Assembly (NCBI GenBank): GCA_020427155.1
Contig: JAGQOW010000009.1
Span: 1-64,000, forward strand
Length of the DNA stretch: 64,000 nt
Reading direction: 5' to 3'
Source of the DNA: Planctomycetales bacterium
Lineage (GTDB): Bacteria > Planctomycetota > Planctomycetia > Pirellulales > Lacipirellulaceae
Positions 16,334 through 24,187 of the stretch are shown here, piece after piece. The stretch's first letter is position 1. Each line of letters starts with the position of its first letter. Made by a program: the position numbers and the translations under genes. The notes under the pieces are model-generated. The model ran no database searches and was not told the DNA's origin. It saw nothing but the letters and a program-made list of their open reading frames with translations.

Positions 16334-17953
16334 ATGCGATTAGCACTGCACTGGCAAATCCTGATTACTATGCTCCTGGGAGCCGCGCTAGGAGTGACGC
16401 TCAACGCGATCGGCGCCCGGCGACAAGCGAGCCGAACCGCCGAGTTTGCTGCCAGCGAAGTCCAGCTCGTTGGCATGGACAAGGCCATTCACCTGGATGC
16501 CGGCCGTATCTGGTCGCTTGACACCTCGGAGCGAATTCTCATCCAGATCGAACAGCCCCTGGATGCAGACCAGCGCACCACCCGCCGGATCGTCGTAGGC
16601 GACGAGCGCTTCGTCGCCAGGCAACTCGACAAGCTCGGCGAACCTTGGCCCGAGGCCGAGGCCGGCGTCAACATCGCCCGCAAGGTGGTCCCTACGCTCG
16701 ACGTATTAGAGAAAAAGGACCCCCAAGCCTTCGCTGCGTTCCAACAGCATGGCCGCTCGTTTGTGCGCGCCACCGGCGACGTCGCCAAGATGTTTGGCGA
16801 TCTTTTTCTGCGCATGCTCAAGATGATCTCCGTGCCGCTGATCATCGCCTCGTTGCTGTCGGGCATCACCGGTTTGGGACAGGCCGAGCGGCTGGGAAGA
16901 ATGTTTGGCCGTACGCTGCTGTATTATCTCGTGACCAGCATGCTGGCAATCATGGTGGGCCTCTTGATGGTCAACCTCATCCGGCCGGGCGTCAGCGAGG
17001 TTCAAGGCCCGGCTGCGGTAGCCGTCGAAGCCGCTGGGCAACACGGCCAAGGCTTGGCAGCCGTGCTGTTCGCCCAGCTACAGAACATGATTCCCCCCAA
17101 TCCCTTCGAGGCCTTGGCCGCGGGGAACTTCCTGTCGATCATCGCTTTTACGATTGCCATTGGGGTCTGCACGATCCTGGTAGGCGGCTCCGTGGCTGCA
17201 AAAGTCTACGAACTGGCCGACGTTGCGTTTCAGGTGGTGATGAAGCTCACGATGCTCATTATTCATCTAGCGCCTCTGGGCGTCTTCTTCCTCATGCTCT
17301 CGGTGACTTCAACGCAAGGGGCGGGCATTTTTACCACCCTGGGTTGGTATATGCTCACCGTGGCCTGCGCTCTGGCAGTGCACGCGGTGATAGTGCTGCC
17401 ATTGATTCTCCATTTTGTTGCCAAACGAAGTCCCGTCGAGTTCGCCCAGGCAATGAGCCCGGCGCTGCTTACGGCCTTCAGCTCGGCGTCGAGCAACGGC
17501 ACTTTGCCGCTGACGCTCACTTGTGTCGAAGAGCGGGCAAAGATCAGCAACCGCGTCGGCTCGTTTGTGCTGCCGCTAGGGGCCACGATCAACATGGATG
17601 GCACAGCCCTCTACGAAGTCGGCGCAGTGCTCTTTATCGCGCAAATGAGCGGCGTCGACCTGACCCTGGTCGACCAAATGGTCGTCGCCTTTACCGCCCT
17701 GCTGGCCAGTATCGGGGCGGCGGGCATCCCGCACGCGGGGCTTGTGATGATGACCATCATCCTCCAGGCCGTTGGCCTTCCCACCGAAAGCCAGGGGCTC
17801 ATCATCGCCGTCGATCGCGTCCTCGATATGTGCCGCACCTCGGTCAACGTCTGGAGCGATTCTTGCGGTTGTGCGGTCATCAGCCGGTTCGAATTGGGCG
17901 GCGTCGAGCCGCATGACAAACAGGCCCCTGCCCCCGAGAGCGTCGACATTTGA
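16334..17953 (+). CDS. Dicarboxylate/amino acid:cation symporter (DAACS family) with N-terminal insert
   Basis: 539 aa, versus about 420-440 for DctA/GltP. The family core is clear: MLKMISVPLIIASLLSGI, the serine-rich hairpin SSASSNGTLPLTL, the NMDGTALYE cation/substrate motif, and AAGIPHAGLVMM before the last helix. Between the first helix (residues 6-28) and the second lies a hydrophilic insert of about 125 residues, probably on one side of the membrane. The transporter should move C4-dicarboxylates, glutamate or aspartate with Na+ or H+. Substrate cannot be fixed from sequence. Confidence 0.92.
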   Translation: MRLALHWQILITMLLGAALGVTLNAIGARRQASRTAEFAASEVQLVGMDKAIHLDAGRIWSLDTSERILIQIEQPLDADQRTTRRIVVGDERFVARQLDKLGEPWPEAEAGVNIARKVVPTLDVLEKKDPQAFAAFQQHGRSFVRATGDVAKMFGDLFLRMLKMISVPLIIASLLSGITGLGQAERLGRMFGRTLLYYLVTSMLAIMVGLLMVNLIRPGVSEVQGPAAVAVEAAGQHGQGLAAVLFAQLQNMIPPNPFEALAAGNFLSIIAFTIAIGVCTILVGGSVAAKVYELADVAFQVVMKLTMLIIHLAPLGVFFLMLSVTSTQGAGIFTTLGWYMLTVACALAVHAVIVLPLILHFVAKRSPVEFAQAMSPALLTAFSSASSNGTLPLTLTCVEERAKISNRVGSFVLPLGATINMDGTALYEVGAVLFIAQMSGVDLTLVDQMVVAFTALLASIGAAGIPHAGLVMMTIILQAVGLPTESQGLIIAVDRVLDMCRTSVNVWSDSCGCAVISRFELGGVEPHDKQAPAPESVDI

Positions 17954-17962
17954 CCGCCCCGC

Positions 17963-17990
17963 TTGACTGAGTTCACCCGACGAGTAGACT
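17963..17990 (+). promoter_or_regulatory. Candidate promoter of tRNA-Leu
   Basis: TTGACT (17963-17968) and TAGACT (17985-17990) are separated by 16 bases and lie about 45 bases upstream of the tRNA 5' end. The -35 matches 5 of 6 and the -10 4 of 6 consensus positions. Confidence 0.35.
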
Positions 17991-18035
17991 CAATGTTCCT
18001 CAGGTCCCTGCAGGACCAATCCAATTACATTCGAT

Positions 18036-18119
18036 GGGCTCGTGGCGGAATTGGCAGACGCGCATGCTTGAGGGGCATGTGCCCGCAAGGGCGTGCTGGT
18101 TCGACTCCAGTCGGGCCCA
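18036..18119 (+). tRNA. tRNA-Leu (anticodon GAG)
   Basis: Acceptor arms GGGCTCG (18036-18042) and CGGGCCC (18112-18118) pair with one wobble and the discriminator is A. The anticodon stem CATGC/GCATG closes the loop TTGAGGG, giving anticodon GAG, which reads CUC and CUU. A long variable arm (GCCC-GCAA-GGGC) makes it a class II tRNA, and the T arm has the TTCGACT loop. The 3' CCA is not encoded (CTT follows), so it must be added after transcription. Confidence 0.96.
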
Positions 18120-18132
18120 CTTGTGTGTAAAG

Positions 18133-18160
18133 AAGCCACCGGCAAAGTCGGTGGCTTTTC
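18133..18160 (+). terminator. Rho-independent terminator after tRNA-Leu
   Basis: AAGCCACC (18133-18140) pairs with GGTGGCTT (18150-18157), extended by a G-C pair inside the loop, and the stem runs into TTTTC. It sits 14 bases after the tRNA and before convergent genes, as expected for the end of a single-tRNA transcript. Confidence 0.8.
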
Positions 18161-18253
18161 TAGTTCATAGCGCTCCGCGCTCCAATTTGGCCCTTGGCCA
18201 GCGGCGCAGCTCGTTGGCTCCAGTCGAAAACCGATTGCGGCGACAACAACCAG

Positions 18254-19708
18254 CTAAGCCAATAGGCCTGTCACGAGTTTGCCGTGGACGTCGGTTAATC
18301 GATAGTCGCGACCTTGGAAGCGGTAAGTCAGCTGTTCGTGGTCGATGCCCATCAAATGAAGGATGGTTGCATGGAGGTCGTGAACGTGGACCCCGTGGCT
18401 CGCCACGTTGACGGAATAGTCGTCGGTTTCTCCGTAAGTGGCGCCAGCGCGGACCCCGCCGCCTGCCATCCAGAGCGAAAAGCAGCTGGGGTGATGGTCG
18501 CGACCGTACTTCGTCGCGGTCAGTTCTCCCTGAGAATACGCCGTGCGTCCGAACTCTCCTCCCCAAACGACTAGCGTATCGTCGAGCAGCCCTCGCTGCT
18601 TCAGATCGGCAAGCAGAGCAGCGGTCGCGCGATCGGTGTCGTTGCATTGCTTGCGAATCTGGTCAGGAAGGTTCCCGTGCTGGTCCCAACCCTGGTGAAA
18701 GAGCTGAATGAAACGCACTCCCCGTTCAGCTAGCCGACGCGCCACCAGGCAGTTGTACGCATAAGTGCCTTGCTGCAGCACGTCGGCGCCGTACCTATCG
18801 AGAACGTGCCGGGGTTCCTGAGAAAAATCGAGTAACTGCGGCACAGAAACTTGCATCCGATAGGCAAGTTCATACTGAGTGATGCGTGTTTGAATCTCCG
18901 GATCGCCTATCTCTTGGTACTTGAGTTCGTTGAGCGCCGCGAGATGGTCGAGCATGACGCGCCGCAGCGGGCGATCAACTCCGTCGGGATCGTAGATATC
19001 GAGAACCGGCGGCCCCTGATTGCGGAACTTCACTCCCTGAAAGCGCGAGGGCAGAAAACCGCTGCCCCAGAGTCGGTCGTACAGCGGCTGGCCTTCCTTG
19101 GCAGATCCCTTGGAACTCATTGCCACAAAGGCAGGCAGCTCGCTCCGGTCGCTTCCCAGACCGTAATTCAGCCACGCCCCGATGCTGGGGCGGCCTGGGA
19201 TTTGGGAACCCGTTTGAAAAAGGGTCATCGCAGGGTCGTGGTTAATCGCGTCGGTGTGCATCGACTTGATGACGCAGAGATCGTCGACGTGATTGGCCAG
19301 ATGAGGCTGCAATTGGCTAATCCAGGTTCCAGACTCGCCCGCCTGGGAAAACTCGAACAGGCTTGGCGCGGTCGGAAATGAGGCTTGCGCCGAGCTCATG
19401 GTAGTTTTGCGATCGTCCGGGTAAACCGACCGTGGGACTTCTTGGCCGAATTTGTCTTTCAGTTGCGGTTTGTAGTCCCATAAGTCCAATTGCGACGGGC
19501 CGCCCGATTGAAAGAGATAGATGATTCTCTGCGCCTTGGGTGCGTAATGAGGCAACGATGGCAATCCGCGGGAGGGTGTTGAGCCAGTCGCACCCGCGCT
19601 GGAATTCAGTAGGGTGCCGAGCGCCAAGCTCGCGATCCCTGTTCCCGCCCGACTGAAGAAGTGCCGACGGCTTGCGATTGCCTGGTAATCCGCGAGGAGT
19701 TTCATCAT
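18254..19708 (-). CDS. DUF1501 Tat-exported protein (pair 2)
   Basis: 484 aa. The N-terminus has a Tat-type signal (ASRRHFFSRAGTGIASLAL, residues 12-30), then IIYLFQSGGPSQLDLWDYKP, the GVRFIQLFHQGWDQHGNLP block and VVWGGEFGRTAYSQG followed by YGRDHHPSCFSLWMAGGG. All are DUF1501 signatures. It begins 27 bases after the stop of the DUF1549/DUF1553 gene and should be cotranscribed. The protein is predicted to fold in the cytoplasm, then be exported. Substrate unknown; the family is sulfatase/phosphatase-like by fold. Confidence 0.93.
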   Translation of the reverse strand: MMKLLADYQAIASRRHFFSRAGTGIASLALGTLLNSSAGATGSTPSRGLPSLPHYAPKAQRIIYLFQSGGPSQLDLWDYKPQLKDKFGQEVPRSVYPDDRKTTMSSAQASFPTAPSLFEFSQAGESGTWISQLQPHLANHVDDLCVIKSMHTDAINHDPAMTLFQTGSQIPGRPSIGAWLNYGLGSDRSELPAFVAMSSKGSAKEGQPLYDRLWGSGFLPSRFQGVKFRNQGPPVLDIYDPDGVDRPLRRVMLDHLAALNELKYQEIGDPEIQTRITQYELAYRMQVSVPQLLDFSQEPRHVLDRYGADVLQQGTYAYNCLVARRLAERGVRFIQLFHQGWDQHGNLPDQIRKQCNDTDRATAALLADLKQRGLLDDTLVVWGGEFGRTAYSQGELTATKYGRDHHPSCFSLWMAGGGVRAGATYGETDDYSVNVASHGVHVHDLHATILHLMGIDHEQLTYRFQGRDYRLTDVHGKLVTGLLA

Positions 19709-19735
19709 TCGGTAGCCACAGGGTATCTAATGTGT

Positions 19736-22123
19736 TTACTCTTTCGAAATGGTCTCATCCAGATTCAAGAGGATGGACGCAACCATGGTCATCGCCGCAT
19801 GCTCAATCGGGTTAAGGGCTTCGTCTCTCGGCTTCTCGCCGATCGCAAGCAGTTTACCTGTCGACTCGGGAGCCGCCACAAACTTCTCTTTGAATTGTCT
19901 ATAGGCGTCTGCAAGGCGGTTCAATTCCGTACCGGAAGGCTCGCGGCCTGTAGCCAAGCGCATGCCCAGGGTCAGCTGTGCTGCGAGAGTCTGATCACTC
20001 GTTGCGGATGTGCCAGCTTCTAATGGTAAGTCTTGTTGCTCTTGCAAAGCAGGCGGCACTTGATTGGTGCTCATCATACGCTCGGCCAAAAACCGGGCCG
20101 ACTCGACGAAGGTGACGTTGTTCATCAGTGTGAGAGCTTGCAGCGGTGTATTGGTGCGGCCCTTGCGGACGATGCAGACCTCTCGCTCGGCCGAGTTGAA
20201 TGTCATCATCGTCGGCGGCGGGATCGTGCGCCGCCAGTAGGTATAGATGCTGCGTCGGTAAAGATTGTCGCCATGATCTTGTTCGTAGGTGTTATTCGAA
20301 ATCGAACTCCAGATCTTTGGCGGCATGTAGGGCTTGGCGGATGGCCCTCCGAACTTCTCTATCAATAACCCACTGACGTATAGTGCTTGGTCGCGCAGTG
20401 CAAAGGCTGGCAATCGGTATCGGGGACCACGGGCGAGCAAGCGGTTCTCCGGATCCGAGGAATGTGCCTGGACCGTGGCTTGCGACGATTGCCGATAGGT
20501 GGCGCTCAGGAGTATCTTCTTTTGGATCGCTTTTACGTCCCAACCGCTGCGGACAAACTCGCTGGCAAGCCAATCGAGCAGTTCTGGATGACTGGGCATT
20601 TCGCCTTGGGTGCCAAAGTTCTCGGTCGTGCGGACGATGCCGACTCCAAAGAACTGTTGCCAGTAGCGATTGACTGCTACACGAGCTGTCAAAGGATTGC
20701 TGGGATGGGTCAACCATTGTGCCAGTTCCAAACGATTCGTGGGAAGGCTCTGCGAGTTGGTTTGTAGGCACTTCGGAACCGCAGGTTGCAGGGGCTCGGA
20801 CTTATCAGGCAGTTGATACTGGCCTCGCTGCAACAGAAAAGTCGCCCGCGGAGTCTCCATTTCATGCATGACCATGACGGTGTTTTCGCCGCCAGGCTGG
20901 GGCCTCACCACGCCCCCCTGATACTTGCCGTCGCCCTGAAAGCTTAGCGCCGCGGGCGTGATCAAGCGGTCCTCCTCAGCTGATAAGTTGGGCCAGCTTT
21001 GCGGCAGCTCGACAAACGGGGGGCTGTTGCCGTTGTTGGGACCCACGCCCCACTCGGGGACGTTGTTGAAAAAGGCAAAGAGCTCATAGTACTCTTGCTG
21101 CGTAATCGGATCGTACTTGTGGTCGTGACAGCGTGCACAGCCAATCGTAAGGCCGAGAAAGACGGTCCCAAAAGTATCTACCCGGTCTGCGACATTCGCC
21201 ACGTGCCATTCTTCGGGAATCGACCCGGCTTCCGAATTGATGCGATGATTGCGACAAAAGCCGGTCGCGATTTGTTGACGCAGCGTGGCCTCGGGTAGCA
21301 TGTCGCCGGCCAATTGTTCAATCACAAACTTGTCGTACGGCATATTGTCGTTGAGGGCGAGAATGACCCAATCTCGCCAGGCCCACTGGTAGCGATAACG
21401 GTCGTTTTGATACCCATCGGTATCTGCGTAGCGAGCCGCATCGAGCCAAGGCGCGGCCATGTGCTCGCCGTAACGCGACGTGGCGAGCAAGCGGTCGATA
21501 GCTTTTTCGTACGCGTCGACAGAATCCTCTTCGACAAACCGGTCAACTTCCGCTGGCGTGGCTGGCAGGCCGGTCAGATCCAGCGTGACGCGACGAATCA
21601 ATGTGGTCTTATCCGCACCCTGCGATGGCTTCAGCTGTTCGCGATCGAGTCGCGCCAGCACGAAGTAGTCGATCTCATTTAGTGGCCAAGAGGGATCGGA
21701 CACGTCGGGAAGCGCCGGGGCTGCGACCTGGCTTAACGACCAGTGGGTGGCATACGCCGCACCTTGTTCGATCCAATCGCTGAGAACTTGTAGGTCGGCG
21801 GCCGAAACTTGCTTCTTCGCCGACGGGGGCGGCATCCTTTGTTCGGGGTCAGCGTGCGAAACGCGCGCAATCAATTCGCTCTCAGCCGGCAGGCCTGGCT
21901 CGACGACGCGCTGAGCGATACTGGGCAAATCCAATCGCAGGTCGGCCTGTCGCGAATTCGCATCGGGTCCATGACAGGCAAAACACTTGTCGGCCAAGAT
22001 GGGCAATACGTCCCGTGCAAAGCTGACTTCTCCCGCGCAGACGGAACAACAGGGGACAAAGCAGCACCAGGACACAATGCAGACTGTCAAGAGAACAGCA
22101 GCGTTATTAACCGACTGTCGCAT
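19736..22123 (-). CDS. DUF1549/DUF1553 protein with planctomycete cytochrome c domain (pair 2)
   Basis: 795 aa from ATG 22123; a TTG at 22171 in the same frame would add 16 residues. After a Cys-rich hydrophobic signal segment, a PSCyt1-type domain has FARDVLPILADKCFACHGPD with CxxCH at residues 47-51 and ends in WIEQGAAYATHW. DUF1549 follows (LIRRVTLDLTGLP; LLATSRYGEHMAAPWLDAAR; GCARCHDHKYDPI), then DUF1553 (LAQWLTHPSNPLTARVAVNR; LPAFALRDQALYVSG; NTPLQALTLMN). A haem-binding exported enzyme is inferred. It forms an operon with the DUF1501 gene downstream. Confidence 0.9.
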   Translation of the reverse strand: MRQSVNNAAVLLTVCIVSWCCFVPCCSVCAGEVSFARDVLPILADKCFACHGPDANSRQADLRLDLPSIAQRVVEPGLPAESELIARVSHADPEQRMPPPSAKKQVSAADLQVLSDWIEQGAAYATHWSLSQVAAPALPDVSDPSWPLNEIDYFVLARLDREQLKPSQGADKTTLIRRVTLDLTGLPATPAEVDRFVEEDSVDAYEKAIDRLLATSRYGEHMAAPWLDAARYADTDGYQNDRYRYQWAWRDWVILALNDNMPYDKFVIEQLAGDMLPEATLRQQIATGFCRNHRINSEAGSIPEEWHVANVADRVDTFGTVFLGLTIGCARCHDHKYDPITQQEYYELFAFFNNVPEWGVGPNNGNSPPFVELPQSWPNLSAEEDRLITPAALSFQGDGKYQGGVVRPQPGGENTVMVMHEMETPRATFLLQRGQYQLPDKSEPLQPAVPKCLQTNSQSLPTNRLELAQWLTHPSNPLTARVAVNRYWQQFFGVGIVRTTENFGTQGEMPSHPELLDWLASEFVRSGWDVKAIQKKILLSATYRQSSQATVQAHSSDPENRLLARGPRYRLPAFALRDQALYVSGLLIEKFGGPSAKPYMPPKIWSSISNNTYEQDHGDNLYRRSIYTYWRRTIPPPTMMTFNSAEREVCIVRKGRTNTPLQALTLMNNVTFVESARFLAERMMSTNQVPPALQEQQDLPLEAGTSATSDQTLAAQLTLGMRLATGREPSGTELNRLADAYRQFKEKFVAAPESTGKLLAIGEKPRDEALNPIEHAAMTMVASILLNLDETISKE

Positions 22124-22251
22124 GAGTAGAAACAGCACTCTGACCAGGCGCAGGAAACACGAAAACCGCAATCACCGTCCAGCATAACAGAACAAGTACG
22201 CCGGTAGAACGCTCTATCTACGGCAAACTGCGATGTAGCCGGCGGCTCACT

Positions 22252-22953
22252 TCAGGTGGGAAGAGCTGAGGCGCCGAGCCGTTGCATTGGCCAAACTAAC
22301 TTGACTCTTGTGAGTTCAGTACGTTGACTGGATCGTACTGCCAAGAGCGCTGAGGAAGCGTGGTGGCTCGGTGCGGGTTGCGCCACAAGATTGAGATCGA
22401 GGCCGAATTGGAGGAATGCCAGATCAAGGTCTTCGAGGGTGCCTCCCCCGTCGGTGTTGATAACGGTTCCATTGGTAATTGCCAGGTTGCGCAATGTCAC
22501 ATCGATCGAAGTCGTTGACGAGCCATCGTCAATCTCAAAGACACGCCGCTCCAAGCCAGCGGCGCTGACTTCTAGTTCGTAGCCCGTAGGCGCTTCGATG
22601 ATTACGTCATCAGTGATGATTAACGCGGACTGGCTATCTGCGGGTTCAGTGAAGGTTATCGTTGCCTTGGTTGGATCGCCCGATAGCCTGAATAGCGATA
22701 AGTCAAAACTGATAGTGTCGGTATCGAGGTCAAAATTGGAGGCGGCAACTGCTTCACGAAGCGTCGTTAGGCCGTCTCCGGATATTGTATTGTCCAGGTC
22801 CGAATTGACGGTGAGTACGGCCAGCATTCGACGGTCTTCGTATTGTTCCAACCGAAGCTTTCTGCGAAGCACTGAAGTTAATCTGAGACAACGGTTCCTT
22901 CAAGTCAATCCGAGTCTCGTGAATAGTGTTCTCCAAGACATTAGGCTACGCAT
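22252..22953 (-). pseudogene. Broken LEPR-XLL / CSLREA surface-protein gene
   Basis: ATG 22953 has a strong AGGAAGGGG box upstream and begins MRSLMSWRTLFTRLGLT. Codon 18 is then TGA (22902-22900), after which the same frame continues RNRCLRLTSVLRRKLRLEQ and YEDRRMLAV. This is the N-terminal LEPR-XLL signature that starts very large planctomycete surface proteins. A CSLREA-like segment follows (SGDGLTTLREAVAASN), but the frame ends at 22252, giving at most about 230 residues where relatives usually have over 1000. The last 50 residues do not look like CSLREA sequence. A GTG at 22872 could restart translation. I read it as a decayed remnant. Confidence 0.72.
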
Positions 22954-23024
22954 GATTTCCCCTTCCTGAAATTCCAATCCTGTTGTGCTAACCGATACGC
23001 CCAGCACAAAACATGACTCTCTGC

Positions 23025-23705
23025 CTATTCTCCCATGTGAACTGGTCGTCGGAACATAAAACAGAGTGCGGCGATCAGCAGCAAGCCAAGGGAAGCAGAT
23101 TCGGGGACCATACTTCCCTCTATTATAAAGCGATGGTTAGTAAACTCTACGACGTCAGATAGGTCTGTTAGATTAAACCAATCTGCCCCAGATTGAGATC
23201 CGATATATGTGGGTGTTCCAATATCTATGCCGTTACGAACCGCACCTCCGCTTCCGGTAGCACCAAAAAGCCCGCTGCCAAAAACGAGAGCGTACCAGCC
23301 AGACTCTAGCTGCTTGGCCAAATCACCAAACACCTCATCGGAAGGCTCAGGGAAGGTCAGTAAAGTTGAGCCAACAACATCCGACGTCGAGAGATCGCCC
23401 GAGTCTGGGAAATCGTGTTCGTCGTCTAATTCAACAATCGCACCAAAGAAAGAATTGTCTGCGAGGGTGTTCTTAACGAAATGCCCCCCAATTCGTGTAG
23501 TGGTGACTGATTGATCAATAAAGAATCGCACACCGACAAAAACCGCAGTGCTAACATCAGTTCCCGGTACTGTCCCGTCAGTAAAGTCACTCCACGGAAC
23601 TCCCGTAGGGCCAAGCGTACCGCTTTCGTAGAGCGTCGCTGCGTGAGCATTAGTGAACGCCACCGCCAGTAAGATAGCAAGAAAGCACTGAGAGACGCGA
23701 ACCAT
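23025..23705 (-). CDS. Exported PEP-CTERM-type protein
   Basis: 226 aa from ATG 23705 (GAGGGG 6 bases upstream; the frame is open to 23834). A signal peptide ending NAHA is followed by a beta-rich domain starting ATLYESGTLGPTGVPWSDF. The C-terminus is a short motif, a hydrophobic helix and basic residues: VPESASLGLLLIAALCFMFRR. This is the PEP-CTERM layout with Ser where the second Pro normally stands. Such proteins are sorted and cleaved by exosortases, none of which is in the window. The domain resembles the choice-of-anchor type modules of other planctomycete proteins; exact family uncertain. Confidence 0.75.
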   Translation of the reverse strand: MVRVSQCFLAILLAVAFTNAHAATLYESGTLGPTGVPWSDFTDGTVPGTDVSTAVFVGVRFFIDQSVTTTRIGGHFVKNTLADNSFFGAIVELDDEHDFPDSGDLSTSDVVGSTLLTFPEPSDEVFGDLAKQLESGWYALVFGSGLFGATGSGGAVRNGIDIGTPTYIGSQSGADWFNLTDLSDVVEFTNHRFIIEGSMVPESASLGLLLIAALCFMFRRPVHMGE

Positions 23706-24187
23706 GACAAAACCCCTCAAAGTCAATGGGCGACCGCCACGGCCCGAGCCACGGTACGCTTCAGGAACTGGTTGCCGGCACGCGCAATAGCTGTGCCAAA
23801 TCACGACTAGCCCATTATAGCCAATAATGGCCAACTAGAGGCTGATAATCTTCTGCCCCAAAGTGGCACACAAGTGTGCGATATTGGCCATCAGGGCACA
23901 GTGTGGGGGCGAACACATGCAATGTTGCTGGTTGCACCACCGAAGGAAGACACCTATGGGATGTATTCGCGACACTACACAAGCAATGCTGCGAAAACCA
24001 AAGAAAACGGCCCGTTCAATAATCAGCTTGACACCCCCGGCCCGATTGGGCAAGAACGCGGGCGGCGCAGGAGATGCGTAAGTGGGTGCTGTGGCGGCTG
24101 AAGATGTTGCCGCGGATGATGAGCAGCTCCTGCCGGGCCCACGAAACCTGATGGCAGGGACTTCGGCAAACGACTACAATAGAGGCC
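23706..24187. other. Divergent intergenic region
   Basis: About 480 bases without a convincing gene. A small hairpin pairs CCATTA (23812-23817) with TAATGG (23825-23830). The right end carries the promoter of the next gene. Short open frames on both strands have no recognisable product. Confidence 0.4.
24151..24180 (+). promoter_or_regulatory. Promoter placed for leaderless expression of the DUF1549 gene
   Basis: ATGGCA (24151-24156) and TACAAT (24175-24180) are 18 bases apart and match the sigma-70 consensus at 4 and 5 of 6 positions. Only 7 bases separate the -10 box from the ATG at 24188, so transcription would begin at the start codon or just before it. Confidence 0.4.

Noticed and set aside
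16645-17916. 423-codon open frame overlapping the symporter gene on the same strand
   Set aside because: It is a shifted frame of the symporter, rich in Arg and Pro with no domain, as expected from GC-rich third-position bias.
22900-22902. Selenocysteine or recoded TGA in the LEPR-XLL gene
   Set aside because: No SECIS-like hairpin was seen just downstream, the residue lies in an export segment, and the gene is also truncated, so simple decay is more likely.
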